Part shown: piece by piece, positions 49,664 through 58,957 of the stretch | Layout of the letters: each line of letters opens with the position of its first letter | Numbering within the stretch: the stretch's first letter is position 1 | From: Paenibacillus sp. RC67 | GTDB lineage: Bacteria > Bacillota > Bacilli > Paenibacillales > NBRC-103111 | Direction: 5' to 3' | DNA: 64,000 nt | NCBI RefSeq assembly: GCF_030020805.1 | Contig: NZ_CP125098.1 | Span: 4,053,501-4,117,500 of the forward strand | The notes under the pieces: model-generated | Seen by the model: only the letters and a program-made list of their open reading frames with translations | What the model was told of the DNA's origin: nothing | Databases searched by the model: none | Made by a program: the position numbers and the translations under genes

Positions 49664-49674
49664 GATTCATTGGT

Positions 49675-51198
49675 TTATTTGGACTCGTTTGGCAAATCTT
49701 GAACCGCTGCAGCAGCCGTCTGTTCTTCGGATTTCAAAGAAGATTTTTCAGTCCCGCGCTGGGTCAAGCCCTTAACCAGCTTCTCGAGATCGATGCCGCT
49801 GACGCTTTTCAGCATTTCCGGGGCCGTAGCCATTAGAGAAGTCACATAGTTGCTGATTCTCGCGGCGCCTTCCCCATGACCTGTGTCTACGACAGTCAGC
49901 TTGTCGATGCCTTTGATCGGCTCTGCTACCTTGCCTGCCAGCTCCGGCAGCATCTTGACGATGATATCGAGAACTGCGGCTTCGCCGAACTTCTCGAAGG
50001 CTTCGGCCAGCTTCTGCTTTGCTTCCGCTTCTGCCAAACCGCGCAGACGGATAACATCTGCTTCCGCGGTACCTTTGGCGCGTTCCGCGTCTGCCACAGC
50101 CAAGCCTTCAAGCCGTTTTTGCTCGGCATTCGCCTTCGCTTCGGCTTCAATTCGGTACTTCATGGCATCAGCCTCATAAATTCTTTTAGCTTTATCCGCC
50201 TCGGCTGCTTGCTCAACAGCGTAACGGTCAGCGTCCGCCTTCTTTTTCACTTCGGAGTCATATTGCTTTTCACGACGAAGAATTTCTTTTGTTTCCAGAT
50301 CGATCTCACGCTCTTTACGAACAAGCTCAACCTTCATTTGTTCTTCCACCACGCTTTGCTTCGCACGTGCTTCATGAATATGGTACGCTTGGTCCGCTTC
50401 CGCACGGGCTGTATCCTGCTCCCGCTTAAACGAGGCGATCTTCAGTTCTTTTTCTTTGGAGGCTTCCGCAATGTTGGTATCTCTCACCAGCTCTGCCTTC
50501 TGCCCGTCTTCCTCTGCTCTCGCTTTCTGAACACGCGCATCTCTCAATGCTTCCGCTTCTGCGATTTCAGCGTCCCTTTTGACCGCTGCAATACGTGGTT
50601 TACCCAGAGCATCCAGGTAACCATGCTTATCACGCAAATCTTTGATTGTGAATGAGACAATTTGAAGACCCATTTTTTTCAAATCCTTGGCTGCAACGCC
50701 TTGCACCTCTTGAGCAAATTTATCACGATTACGGTAGACCTCTTCCACCGTCATCGATCCTAGAATAGCACGCAAATGTCCTTCAAGAACCTCCTGCGCT
50801 TCTCCCTTCAACGCTTCTGTCGGTTTGCCCATAAATTGCTCGGCCGCCGTAGCTACATCTTCTACAGAACCGCCAATTTTAATGATAGCGACACCGTCCG
50901 CCATGACAGGTACGCCTTGTTCTGTGTATACTTCAGGTGTGGAAACATCCAGCTTATGAGACAGCAAAGATAAAAATTGTGATTGCTGGAATATCGGTAA
51001 AATAAATGCGCCGCCTCCCCGGACAATTTTGATTTTGCGACCTGAGTCATCCGTCATTACGTTTTTAATCCCTAAAAAGGAACCTGTCACGATCATGGCT
51101 TCATCCGGGCTTACCGTTTTATAGCGGGCCCAGAAAGCAAGACCGAGCACAATAATGACACCTACTACAATAGCAGGTACAACTAATGGTTCTGGCAT
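49675..51198 (-). CDS. floT: Flotillin-like protein FloT (YuaG)
   Basis: A 507-residue membrane scaffold. It has an N-terminal hydrophobic segment (residues 7-24), an SPFH/band-7 domain (about 28-200; VSTPEVYTEQGVPVMADGVA) and a long Ala/Glu-rich coiled coil (about 215-400; repeated AEA motifs). FloT organises functional membrane microdomains and affects membrane fluidity and signalling in Bacillus. It lies 14 bases after the NfeD-like yuaF gene, the same order as in the B. subtilis yuaF-floT operon. The Ala/Glu repeats create long open frames on the opposite strand, which are not genes. Confidence 0.95.
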   Translation of the reverse strand: MPEPLVVPAIVVGVIIVLGLAFWARYKTVSPDEAMIVTGSFLGIKNVMTDDSGRKIKIVRGGGAFILPIFQQSQFLSLLSHKLDVSTPEVYTEQGVPVMADGVAIIKIGGSVEDVATAAEQFMGKPTEALKGEAQEVLEGHLRAILGSMTVEEVYRNRDKFAQEVQGVAAKDLKKMGLQIVSFTIKDLRDKHGYLDALGKPRIAAVKRDAEIAEAEALRDARVQKARAEEDGQKAELVRDTNIAEASKEKELKIASFKREQDTARAEADQAYHIHEARAKQSVVEEQMKVELVRKEREIDLETKEILRREKQYDSEVKKKADADRYAVEQAAEADKAKRIYEADAMKYRIEAEAKANAEQKRLEGLAVADAERAKGTAEADVIRLRGLAEAEAKQKLAEAFEKFGEAAVLDIIVKMLPELAGKVAEPIKGIDKLTVVDTGHGEGAARISNYVTSLMATAPEMLKSVSGIDLEKLVKGLTQRGTEKSSLKSEEQTAAAAVQDLPNESK

Positions 51199-51212
51199 TC
51201 GACATATCTCCT

Positions 51213-51746
51213 TTATTCCAATTTATCTAAACGGGCGACGAGCAGCGTACCGTCCTTGACTTCGACAGTAACGACTTTCGTGCCGGTTTGGATTTCTTCC
51301 CCTTCATAACTGGCTGCAATCTGATTTGTGTTCCCTGCTCCCATCCGCAGCAGCACTTCGCCATAACCTACAGAAGGTATGGTGACGGACACCTCTGCAA
51401 TTTTACCTACGGTATCCTGCATAGAGTAGGCAACTGAATTCTCACTATTTTTCATCGGCTTAACATATAGGAAGTAAATGAGTACAGACATGATGACAGC
51501 ACACAAAATGGAGCCCGCAAGTACCGCAGTTGTCCCCCATAGGGTGTACTTGGTCATTAATATGCCTACGCCCCCCCATACCGTCAGTCCGCTGAAAATA
51601 ACCATCGGTTGAAACGCATGCATATGATGTCCGGACATAAAATCGAACACGCCATCCAAGGCGCTGCCAAGCAGGTCTCCCAGGACTACCGTCACTAATG
51701 CGAACAGCACTCCAGTGATGAGAAAGCCCCAATATAATGAAAGCAT
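51213..51746 (-). CDS. NfeD-like membrane protein YuaF
   Basis: A 177-residue protein with three to four membrane helices (first LYWGFLITGVLFALVTVVLG) and a C-terminal OB-fold NfeD domain (SMQDTVGKIAEVSVTIPSVGYGEVLLR, about 115-170). NfeD proteins pair with flotillin-type SPFH proteins, here the next gene, FloT. The ATG at 51746 is about seven bases after AAGAGGGG and is preferred to upstream starts at 51764 or 51752. The sigma-W-type promoter at 51791-51818 drives the unit. Confidence 0.9.
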   Translation of the reverse strand: MLSLYWGFLITGVLFALVTVVLGDLLGSALDGVFDFMSGHHMHAFQPMVIFSGLTVWGGVGILMTKYTLWGTTAVLAGSILCAVIMSVLIYFLYVKPMKNSENSVAYSMQDTVGKIAEVSVTIPSVGYGEVLLRMGAGNTNQIAASYEGEEIQTGTKVVTVEVKDGTLLVARLDKLE

Positions 51747-51790
51747 AAGCATTCCCCTCTTCACATCATTTAGGTTAGCTCCATAAATTA

Positions 51791-51818
51791 ATACGCATTA
51801 GGGAGAGGAAAAGTTTCA
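51791..51818 (-). promoter_or_regulatory. Sigma-W-type ECF promoter of yuaF-floT
   Basis: On the minus strand TGAAAC (51813-51818), 17 bases and CGTAT (51791-51795) match the B. subtilis sigma-W consensus (TGAAAC-N16/17-CGTA). The homologous B. subtilis operon is known to be under sigma-W, which responds to envelope stress. Confidence 0.75.
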
Positions 51819-51831
51819 AATCATTTCCTTT

Positions 51832-52707
51832 TTATTTATACTCCTTCCAAAGCTCAATAAAATGCTTCGCTCCCTGTGAAAGATAATGGTCCTTTAACCA
51901 AATAAAACCAGATGAAGTTGTCCATGTGGAATCCGCAATGGGATAGATGTGAATATCGTTTCTTTGATGCAGCCGCAGGACAACCTCAGGAAGAATTGCA
52001 CTACCAAATCCGTTCGCTACAAGCTCAAGGAGCATCGCTATATCGGAGCATTCGCACAATACATTGACTTCCAGGGCGCTGCGTGATAACTGTTCGACAA
52101 TCATCTGGTGCAAGCCCAGTCCGTCCGTACTTGGAATAATGAGCGGAAGACGACCTATTTGCTCGTACGTTATTTTATCCCCTATTCCCGGTAAAGCTTG
52201 TGAAGTTACCAAATAAAACGGCTCTGATTTCACATGCAAATAGCTGAAATCGCTGAAATCGATCGGAAAACGAATCAGGGCTAATTCAATGATTCTTTCT
52301 TTAACGAGCTTGCACAGCTGTGCAGATTCATTTTGCTGAATTTTATAGGTTATATCCGGATAGCGGGCCTTGAACTGCAGAAGCAGCTGCGGAAGCTCCT
52401 CCGACGACAGCGTGTTTACACCTACTGTAAGCAGCCCTTTCAACCCTTCTCCGGTTTCCTTCACCTCCCGTCGGGTTTGATCCATATACTTTTCCATATT
52501 CAGCGCATGCTTATATAAGACATGTCCCGCTTCGGTCAGTTCCAGTCCACGTGCACGACGTATGACTAATGGAACCCCCAGCTCCTCCTCCAAATGCTTC
52601 AGCTGTTGGCTGAGGGGTGGTTGAGCCATATGTAGTCTTTTGGCTGCTCCCGATATTTGTTTTTCTTCCGCGATGGCAATAAAATAGCGCAGCTGCTTTA
52701 TATCCAT
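51832..52707 (-). CDS. LysR-family transcriptional regulator
   Basis: A 291-residue LysR regulator. The N-terminal winged helix-turn-helix (MDIKQLRYFIAIAEEKQISG, AAKRLHMAQPPLSQQLKHLE) is followed by a two-lobed substrate-binding domain (about 90-285). Its targets are not evident. The divergent ankyrin lipoprotein gene starts 122 bases away and is the natural candidate. The length is normal. Confidence 0.92.
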   Translation of the reverse strand: MDIKQLRYFIAIAEEKQISGAAKRLHMAQPPLSQQLKHLEEELGVPLVIRRARGLELTEAGHVLYKHALNMEKYMDQTRREVKETGEGLKGLLTVGVNTLSSEELPQLLLQFKARYPDITYKIQQNESAQLCKLVKERIIELALIRFPIDFSDFSYLHVKSEPFYLVTSQALPGIGDKITYEQIGRLPLIIPSTDGLGLHQMIVEQLSRSALEVNVLCECSDIAMLLELVANGFGSAILPEVVLRLHQRNDIHIYPIADSTWTTSSGFIWLKDHYLSQGAKHFIELWKEYK

Positions 52708-52828
52708 TTGTCATGCACCTCACAACGTATATGCCAAAAGTTATAAATACTAATCTTATTAATATTTTTCATATATCTGTGCTCATGTTAACATAAGACA
52801 AGTAAAGTGCAAAGTGAGGTTGTCGATT

Positions 52829-53545
52829 ATGAACCGGTTATTGATGGTCTGCATGACGGTGTTGTATACATTAACTGGCTGCGATGAGCTTACAATGCCA
52901 GAGCCTCTTAACAATGGAAGGGAGAATGTGCTGCCTATGGTACAGAATCAAGCTATTGAGCAATTAACGACTTATGCTGAACAAGGAAATCGGGAGAGCG
53001 TAAAGCAGCTTCTTGATCAGGGTTCGGATATTAATGGACAGGATAGTGCAGGAAGGACGGCTGTTCTGGCCGCTACGCACGGGCGTAAGGCGGATATGGT
53101 GAAGTTTCTCATTGAAAACGGAGCCAACATCAATATCCGGGATAATCGCAGTGATAACGTGTTGCTTTATTCTGGAGCGGAAGGTCTGCTCGATATTGTT
53201 CAATTAGCCCTTGAAGCTAAAGCCGACACTCGGCTGACTAATCGATATGGCGGAACGGCACTCATTCCGGCTTCGGAACGAGGTCATTTCGAAGTAGTAA
53301 CAGAGCTTCTGGAGCATTCCGACATTCAAGTTAATCACATTAATAATTTGGGGTGGACAGCACTTATGGAGGCTGTTGTATTAAGCGATGGCGGCTCCAA
53401 GCACCAGCAGATTATTCGTAAACTGCTTGAGCACGGTGCTGATCCTGCCATTCCCGATCGTGATGGAATAACTGCCTTACAGCATGCCAAAGCGCGCGGC
53501 TATAAAGAAATCAAGCGAATTCTTCTTGAAGCTGAAGCAAAATAA
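52829..53545 (+). CDS. Ankyrin-repeat lipoprotein
   Basis: A 238-residue exported protein. The short signal peptide MNRLLMVCMTVLYTLTGC gives a lipidated Cys at residue 18. About five ankyrin repeats follow (for example GRTAVLAATHGRKADMVKFL, GTALIPASERGHFEVVTELL, GWTALMEAVVLSDG, GITALQHAKARGYKEIKRIL). Ankyrin repeats mediate protein-protein contacts, here on the outer face of the membrane. The ATG at 52829 lies nine bases after GTGAGG; a GTG at 52814 is less likely. It is followed after 36 bases by guaD, possibly on one transcript. Confidence 0.85.
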   Translation: MNRLLMVCMTVLYTLTGCDELTMPEPLNNGRENVLPMVQNQAIEQLTTYAEQGNRESVKQLLDQGSDINGQDSAGRTAVLAATHGRKADMVKFLIENGANINIRDNRSDNVLLYSGAEGLLDIVQLALEAKADTRLTNRYGGTALIPASERGHFEVVTELLEHSDIQVNHINNLGWTALMEAVVLSDGGSKHQQIIRKLLEHGADPAIPDRDGITALQHAKARGYKEIKRILLEAEAK

Positions 53546-53581
53546 TCTATACAAACAATAGCCTTATAAGGAGTTAACATC

Positions 53582-54043
53582 ATGGAATCGACTGAATTTA
53601 TGCAAAAGGCGATTGAGCTTGCCTACGAGAATACATTAAACAACGGGGGAAAACCATTCGGAGCGGTTATCGTCAAAAACGGCCGCATTATCGCCACCGG
53701 AGTTAACGAGGTTCTCTCCACGAATGATCCAACAACCCATGCCGAAATGCAAGCCATTCGGAATGCATGTCGCACCCTGAACAGTGCCGAACTTACAGAT
53801 TGCGAAGTGTATGCGAGCGGCCAACCTTGTCCGATGTGCCTAGCCGCGATCTATTGGACCGGAGCTAAAGCCGTATATTACGCTTACACAGAAGAAGATG
53901 CAGCACAAATCGGTCTTAGCACCAGGCATGTCTATCATCAGCTTTCCCTTCCATTAGGGGAGCAAACGCTTCCGATTACAAGAATAGAGCCTTCAACGTC
54001 TAACAATCCTATGGAACTCTATAAGCAGAAAAACAATTTGTAA
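53582..54043 (+). CDS. guaD: Guanine deaminase
   Basis: A 153-residue zinc deaminase of the CDA superfamily, converting guanine to xanthine in purine salvage. Zinc ligands are His53 with the proton-shuttle Glu55 (THAEMQ) and Cys83/Cys86 (PCPMC). The C-terminal part (TEEDAAQIGLSTRHVYHQL) matches the domain-swapped GuaD of Bacillus rather than tRNA adenosine deaminase TadA. TAAGGAG precedes the ATG. It may be co-transcribed with the ankyrin gene; a LysR gene converges on it. Confidence 0.9.
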   Translation: MESTEFMQKAIELAYENTLNNGGKPFGAVIVKNGRIIATGVNEVLSTNDPTTHAEMQAIRNACRTLNSAELTDCEVYASGQPCPMCLAAIYWTGAKAVYYAYTEEDAAQIGLSTRHVYHQLSLPLGEQTLPITRIEPSTSNNPMELYKQKNNL

Positions 54044-54065
54044 TGTCAGTCCAGGCCTTGATGAC

Positions 54066-54959
54066 TTAAGACAGCTCTACATGGAGGTATTGCTGAAAGA
54101 ACATTTGAGCAGCCGCGGATAGACGGCGATTCTTCAACAATGCAATTCCGATCTTACGTTCCGGAATTTGTTCTTTCAGCTTTATCTCTACTAGCTTGCC
54201 GGATTCCAGCTCCGATTGAACGAACTGCTTGGTTACAAAGGAGATGCCCAGTCCCGCCTTGGCAAATTCGATTAGCAGGTCGACACTGGCCAGCTCGATT
54301 TCCGGTTCCATCGTAATTCCATGAGCCTGAGCAAACTCTTGAATAAACCGGCGGGAGCTGCTGTTCTTGGAGAACAAGATGAGCGGATTGGAAGTCAGCT
54401 CAATTAATGACATTGCCTGTCCAGCTAAATGAAAATATCTAGGACCCGCTACAAAGCAATCCTGCACCGTAATGGTTTCCAAAATTTTCAGGGTGCTATC
54501 TTCAATAGGCAAACGGACAATGCCAAAATCGATCCTTCCCTCCTTCACATTTTGGATGATTTCCGGTGTTGTTCCATGAACCAGATCAAGACGAATTTGC
54601 GGATAGTCATTGCAAAAACGGCCCAGGGACGGCAGCAGAAAGTATTTACACAGTGAATCGCTGCTCCCCAGCCGCAATTCTCCTCTCATTAGGTTATTAA
54701 ACTCCGCAATCTGTCTCTCCCCCGACTCTATAAATTGAAATGCCTGCTCCACTTGTGAAAATAACAGCTGTCCCTCCTCTGAAAGTCGAACTCCCTTAGC
54801 TCCGCGATGAAATAAAGTGACGGCAAGCTCCGTCTCCAGCTGCTTAATAGCGTGGCTAACACTAGGCTGTGTAATATACAAACGTTCTGCCGCGCGTGAT
54901 AAATTTTGCTCCTTTGCCGTCCAATAGAAGGCACGGTATAGTTCTAAATTCGCAATCAT
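54066..54959 (-). CDS. LysR-family transcriptional regulator, divergent from tkt
   Basis: A 297-residue LysR regulator. The winged helix-turn-helix is MIANLELYRAFYWTAKEQNL / AAERLYITQPSVSHAIKQLE and the effector domain lies at about 90-290. The start is ATG at 54959. It is divergent from transketolase across 115 bases that include T-N11-A-type AT-rich sequence and a TATAAT box with a weak -35. This is the classic arrangement of a LysR activator with its target, so control of tkt is plausible though not shown. Confidence 0.9.
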   Translation of the reverse strand: MIANLELYRAFYWTAKEQNLSRAAERLYITQPSVSHAIKQLETELAVTLFHRGAKGVRLSEEGQLLFSQVEQAFQFIESGERQIAEFNNLMRGELRLGSSDSLCKYFLLPSLGRFCNDYPQIRLDLVHGTTPEIIQNVKEGRIDFGIVRLPIEDSTLKILETITVQDCFVAGPRYFHLAGQAMSLIELTSNPLILFSKNSSSRRFIQEFAQAHGITMEPEIELASVDLLIEFAKAGLGISFVTKQFVQSELESGKLVEIKLKEQIPERKIGIALLKNRRLSAAAQMFFQQYLHVELS

Positions 54960-55074
54960 GCTATTACCCCCATCTATAGGTCATATGTATAATATCGATT
55001 TCATATATAGCTCTGTTTCCCATTATAATCATAGTTGAGCACAACTTCTACTTATTAAGGAGGATGTTTAACCA

Positions 55075-57093
55075 ATGACTTTGATTCATACGACGATCCA
55101 ACAAAAAGCTGTGAACACGATACGGACGCTTGCTATCGACGCCATTGACAAAGCTAATTCAGGCCATCCCGGCATGCCGATGGGCTCCGCTCCGATGGCT
55201 TATGAGCTTTGGACAAGATTTATGAAGCATAATCCTAATAACCCCAATTGGATTAATCGGGATCGATTTGTTTTGTCCGCAGGACATGGCTCTATGCTGC
55301 TATACAGCTTGCTGCATCTATTCGGGTATGATCTTCCGCTGGAAGAATTGAAAAACTTCCGTCAATGGGGCAGCCTGACCCCGGGTCATCCGGAGTATGG
55401 GCATACGGCCGGTGTTGACGCGACAACCGGTCCCCTCGGCCAAGGCGTTGGGATGGCAGTCGGAATGGCTCTCGCTGAAGCCCATATGGCAGCAATCTAT
55501 AATCGCGAAGGCTTCGATATTGTCAACCACTATACGTATGCGATTTGCGGCGACGGCGACATGATGGAAGGCATCACCGGTGAGGCTGCTTCCCTTGCAG
55601 GCCATCTGCAATTAGGGAAATTAATTGTACTGTACGATTCCAATGACATTTCATTGGATGGTGACTTGAGTCTTTCCTTCTCCGAAGATATACAGCAGCG
55701 GTTCAGCAGCTATCGTTGGCATGTCCAACGGGTTGAGGATGGCAACGATCTTGCAACCATTCACCAAGCTATCGCAGCAGCTCAAGCAGACCCTCGCCCG
55801 TCCCTGATCGAGGTCAAAACCGTGATCGGTTACGGAAGCCCAAACAAAAGCGGCAAAGCGGGAGAACACGGTTCCCACGGCGCACCGTTAGGCAAAGCCG
55901 AAACGGCATTGACCAAGGAATTTTATGGTTGGCCGAATGAACCCGATTTCCATGTTCCACAGGATGTCCGAGAGCATTTTGCCCAATTCCAACAGGAAGG
56001 CGCTGCACATGAAGCAGACTGGAATGCTAAATACGAACAGTATCGTCAAGCGCATCCAGAATTGGCGAATCAGTTCGATACAGCTATAAGCGGACAGCTG
56101 CCTGAAGGCTGGGATGCTGATTTGCCTTTCTATACTAGTAACGACAAGGCTATTGCCACTCGTTCCGCTTCCGAGAATGCATTGAACGGCCTCGCGAAAC
56201 ATGTTCCTCACCTGCTAGGAGGTTCCGCGGATCTGGAAACCTCCACAAAGACGAACATCAAATGTTCAGGTCGCTTGACTAGGAATGATTACAGCCAGCG
56301 CAATATTTTCTTCGGCGTTCGGGAATTCGCAATGGGTGCGGCTTTGAACGGAATGCAGCTGCACCAAGGCGTTCGCGGCTTTGTAGCTACCTTCTTCGTC
56401 TTCTCCGATTATCTGCGTCCGGCGATTCGTCTAGCATCGATCATGAAGCTTCCTGCTATCTACGTGTTCACTCATGATAGTATTGCCGTCGGTGAAGACG
56501 GTCCAACGCATGAACCTATCGAACAGCTGACCGCTCTGCGCTGCATCCCAGGCATCACCGTGATCCGTCCGGCAGATGCTAACGAGACTAGCCTAGCATG
56601 GAAATATGCGTTGCAGAATCAATCAGGACCTGTTGCGCTAATTTTGACTCGTCAGGCACTGCCTATCCTTGAAAACTCGGCTTTCATGGGAGCAGAAGGC
56701 TTAGGAAAAGGCGCTTACGTTATCTCTGATGCTGCAAACGGCAAGCCACAGGCTCAGATTATCGCGACGGGCTCAGAGGTACAGCTCGCTATCGGAGCAC
56801 AACAAAAGCTTGCTGAACAAGGCATCGATGTCCGTGTCATCAGCATGCCAAGCTGGGAGCTCTTTAATCAACAATCACAAGAATACAAAGATTCCGTCAT
56901 TCTGCCTGATGTTGAAGCAAGACTATCTGTCGAGATGGCTTCTCCACAAGGGTGGCATCAGTATGTTGGCACCAAGGGAGACATCATGGGTATTGACCGC
57001 TTCGGTGCTTCCGCGCCAGCTTCCCTGGTCATGAAGGAATACGGATTTACCGTAGAGAATGTCGCTGATCGCGTCAAAGCTCTTCTGGGTTAA
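55075..57093 (+). CDS. tkt: Transketolase
   Basis: A 672-residue thiamine-diphosphate enzyme of the pentose phosphate pathway that moves two-carbon units between sugar phosphates. The TPP-binding motif GDGDMMEGITGEAASLAGHL...N is near residues 162-195, the His and Asp residues of the active site lie in SGHPGMPMG (about 29) and HDSIAVGEDGPTHEP (about 462), and the C-terminal domain is complete. The length is normal for bacterial Tkt. AAGGAGG precedes the ATG. The divergent LysR regulator is its likely controller. Confidence 0.95.
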   Translation: MTLIHTTIQQKAVNTIRTLAIDAIDKANSGHPGMPMGSAPMAYELWTRFMKHNPNNPNWINRDRFVLSAGHGSMLLYSLLHLFGYDLPLEELKNFRQWGSLTPGHPEYGHTAGVDATTGPLGQGVGMAVGMALAEAHMAAIYNREGFDIVNHYTYAICGDGDMMEGITGEAASLAGHLQLGKLIVLYDSNDISLDGDLSLSFSEDIQQRFSSYRWHVQRVEDGNDLATIHQAIAAAQADPRPSLIEVKTVIGYGSPNKSGKAGEHGSHGAPLGKAETALTKEFYGWPNEPDFHVPQDVREHFAQFQQEGAAHEADWNAKYEQYRQAHPELANQFDTAISGQLPEGWDADLPFYTSNDKAIATRSASENALNGLAKHVPHLLGGSADLETSTKTNIKCSGRLTRNDYSQRNIFFGVREFAMGAALNGMQLHQGVRGFVATFFVFSDYLRPAIRLASIMKLPAIYVFTHDSIAVGEDGPTHEPIEQLTALRCIPGITVIRPADANETSLAWKYALQNQSGPVALILTRQALPILENSAFMGAEGLGKGAYVISDAANGKPQAQIIATGSEVQLAIGAQQKLAEQGIDVRVISMPSWELFNQQSQEYKDSVILPDVEARLSVEMASPQGWHQYVGTKGDIMGIDRFGASAPASLVMKEYGFTVENVADRVKALLG

Positions 57094-57100
57094 ACTAAAA

Positions 57101-57148
57101 AAATCAGAGCCGATGGTTCCTAAGGTGGAACTAACGGCTCTGATTTCA
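57101..57148. terminator. Bidirectional terminator between tkt and the ABC exporter
   Basis: AAATCAGAGCCG..GTTCC pairs with GGAAC..CGGCTCTGATTT. It reaches into the stop codon of the ABC gene. Confidence 0.88.
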
Positions 57149-58957
57149 TTTTGCTTCATACAGATAAGATTGAATTGCGTACATTTCCGCGTACATGCCT
57201 CTGCAACCGATTAATTCGGCATGGCTTCCTTCCTCTACGATCCTTCCCTGATCTAAAACAACGATGCGATCTGCGATTTGGGTCGAGGCAAGATGATGCG
57301 ATATCCATACAACGGATTTCCCAATACTCATTTGTTGAAATCTTCTGTACATATCTGCTTCCGCTCCGGCATCGAGTGCTGAAGCAGGTTCATCGAGGAT
57401 CAACAGCGGCGCATTACATAGGTACGCCCTCGCTAGAGCAAGCTTTTGCCATTGTCCTATCGATAGATCGGTACCCGCTTCATCGAATTGTTTGCCAAGC
57501 TGTGTAGTATACTTTTCTGGCAAAGCCTCGATAAATTCGCTAGCTCCGCTAAATTCAGCAGCTAAATGAATGGATTCCAAATCTTGCTCTTTAGCAAGAT
57601 GACCGTAAGCAATATTTTCAGCAACAGAGCCTTCATATTGTACAAACTCCTGTAAAATAGCGGCAGTACGTGAGTGCCACCATACCGGGCATATATCATT
57701 TAGATCAACTCCATTCACCGTTATGAACCCTTCTGTCGGTTTGTACAAACCAAGTATGAGCTTAATCAGTGTCGTTTTACCAGCTCCATTCCTGCCGATC
57801 AACGCTACACTTTCACCAGGTTCAATACAGAGAGAGACATGGCGCAGCACAGCTTCATCGCTCCCCGAATAAGTAAAGCTTACAGAATGGAGCTGAATGC
57901 GTAACGGCTCTGTCGGCAGAAACACTTTCTTTTCACCTGAAGCATGCTCGCTTCTCTGTTCCAAAACATCAATTACATTTCGAAAATAACGTAAGTCCCC
58001 ATCTATTTGAACCAAGCTTCGAAGCAGTGTATTTGCAGAATCTCGAAATCGTTCCGCCGCACCCAAAAAAGAAGCATAGTAGCCAACGGTTAGCGAACCA
58101 CGTGCAATGAGCAGCACCACTCCGACTATAACTAATAAGAAGGTACACTGTTCTCCAACTCCAGGCCATATTCTAGACTTTAGTGCTGTTTTCTCCAAAT
58201 CAAGACGTTCGCTTCTCAACTGCATAAATGCTGACATACGTTTATTTAGAAAATAGGATTGAAGCCCAAATAGCCTGATTTCAGCTGCATCTTCTTTACC
58301 GGTAATTAATACATTTAAATAATTCAGTTTTCTTTGTGTCTGAGTATGTTTTTTGTCTAGAATATATTTGGCTTTATTTAATCGACCCTGCACGAGCTGA
58401 ACGAAGACACTCCCTGCAAGCAGCAGAATAGGAAACCCATAATGAATCGAACCTACGTATATCAACAGCCCTGCTGCCATATTCAGTTGTAAAACCAGGG
58501 TGAACAGTTCTTCGAACGTTCTGAGGCTGTTATCCAGACCTCGTTGTGCCATGCTTAATCGATCGTATGTATCCGGGCTTTCGAAATCACTATAAGGGAA
58601 TGATGCAGCCCTTAACAGGAGCTGTTCTTGCAGCCTTATTTTGATTAGCTCTCTAATGACTGTGCTCTGCCATTGATGAACAGCTTCTAGTAAGCTGGAT
58701 AGCCATATGACAACAGCAACCGCCAACGTTCCGTATATCGCTTTGTCTAGACTAACTTCACCTGCTATGACATGGATGAATGTATCAATTACTTGCTGAA
58801 GCAGTATCAAGGCAAGAACAGGAAATATTCCAGAAGCAAGCGTGATTAGGACAAAGACGATTTTCTCTTTTAACCTCATTTGGGACCAGATCAGGTTTAT
58901 CAGCTTTGGAAAATATGTCCATCGTTCTTTGATAGTGCCATCAAGGGTTGACATCAT
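57146..58957 (-). CDS. ABC exporter half-transporter (permease-ATPase fusion), second gene
   Basis: A 603-residue half-transporter. Six helices (about 25-310) precede an ATPase domain (about 350-595) with Walker A LIGRNGAGKTTLIK, signature DLSIGQWQKLALARAYL (Ile in place of the usual Gly after Ser), Walker B LLILDEPASALDA, and His of the H loop in WISHHL. It belongs to the exporter type that often moves peptides or lipids. The ATG at 58957 overlaps the stop of the partner gene (TAATG) and has AGGAGG seven bases before it. Together the two proteins probably form a heterodimer. The substrate is unknown, and no precursor peptide gene was found nearby. Confidence 0.88.
   Translation of the reverse strand: MMSTLDGTIKERWTYFPKLINLIWSQMRLKEKIVFVLITLASGIFPVLALILLQQVIDTFIHVIAGEVSLDKAIYGTLAVAVVIWLSSLLEAVHQWQSTVIRELIKIRLQEQLLLRAASFPYSDFESPDTYDRLSMAQRGLDNSLRTFEELFTLVLQLNMAAGLLIYVGSIHYGFPILLLAGSVFVQLVQGRLNKAKYILDKKHTQTQRKLNYLNVLITGKEDAAEIRLFGLQSYFLNKRMSAFMQLRSERLDLEKTALKSRIWPGVGEQCTFLLVIVGVVLLIARGSLTVGYYASFLGAAERFRDSANTLLRSLVQIDGDLRYFRNVIDVLEQRSEHASGEKKVFLPTEPLRIQLHSVSFTYSGSDEAVLRHVSLCIEPGESVALIGRNGAGKTTLIKLILGLYKPTEGFITVNGVDLNDICPVWWHSRTAAILQEFVQYEGSVAENIAYGHLAKEQDLESIHLAAEFSGASEFIEALPEKYTTQLGKQFDEAGTDLSIGQWQKLALARAYLCNAPLLILDEPASALDAGAEADMYRRFQQMSIGKSVVWISHHLASTQIADRIVVLDQGRIVEEGSHAELIGCRGMYAEMYAIQSYLYEAK

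Noticed and set aside
49876..50655. Long open frame on the plus strand opposite floT
   Set aside because: The Ala/Glu-rich coiled coil of FloT on the other strand produces stop-free antisense frames; there is no ribosome site and the protein composition is not natural.
53582..54043. tRNA adenosine deaminase TadA
   Set aside because: The HAE/PCPMC motifs are shared, but the C-terminal region with GLSTRHVYHQ and the lack of an adjacent tRNA/dnaX locus fit GuaD better.
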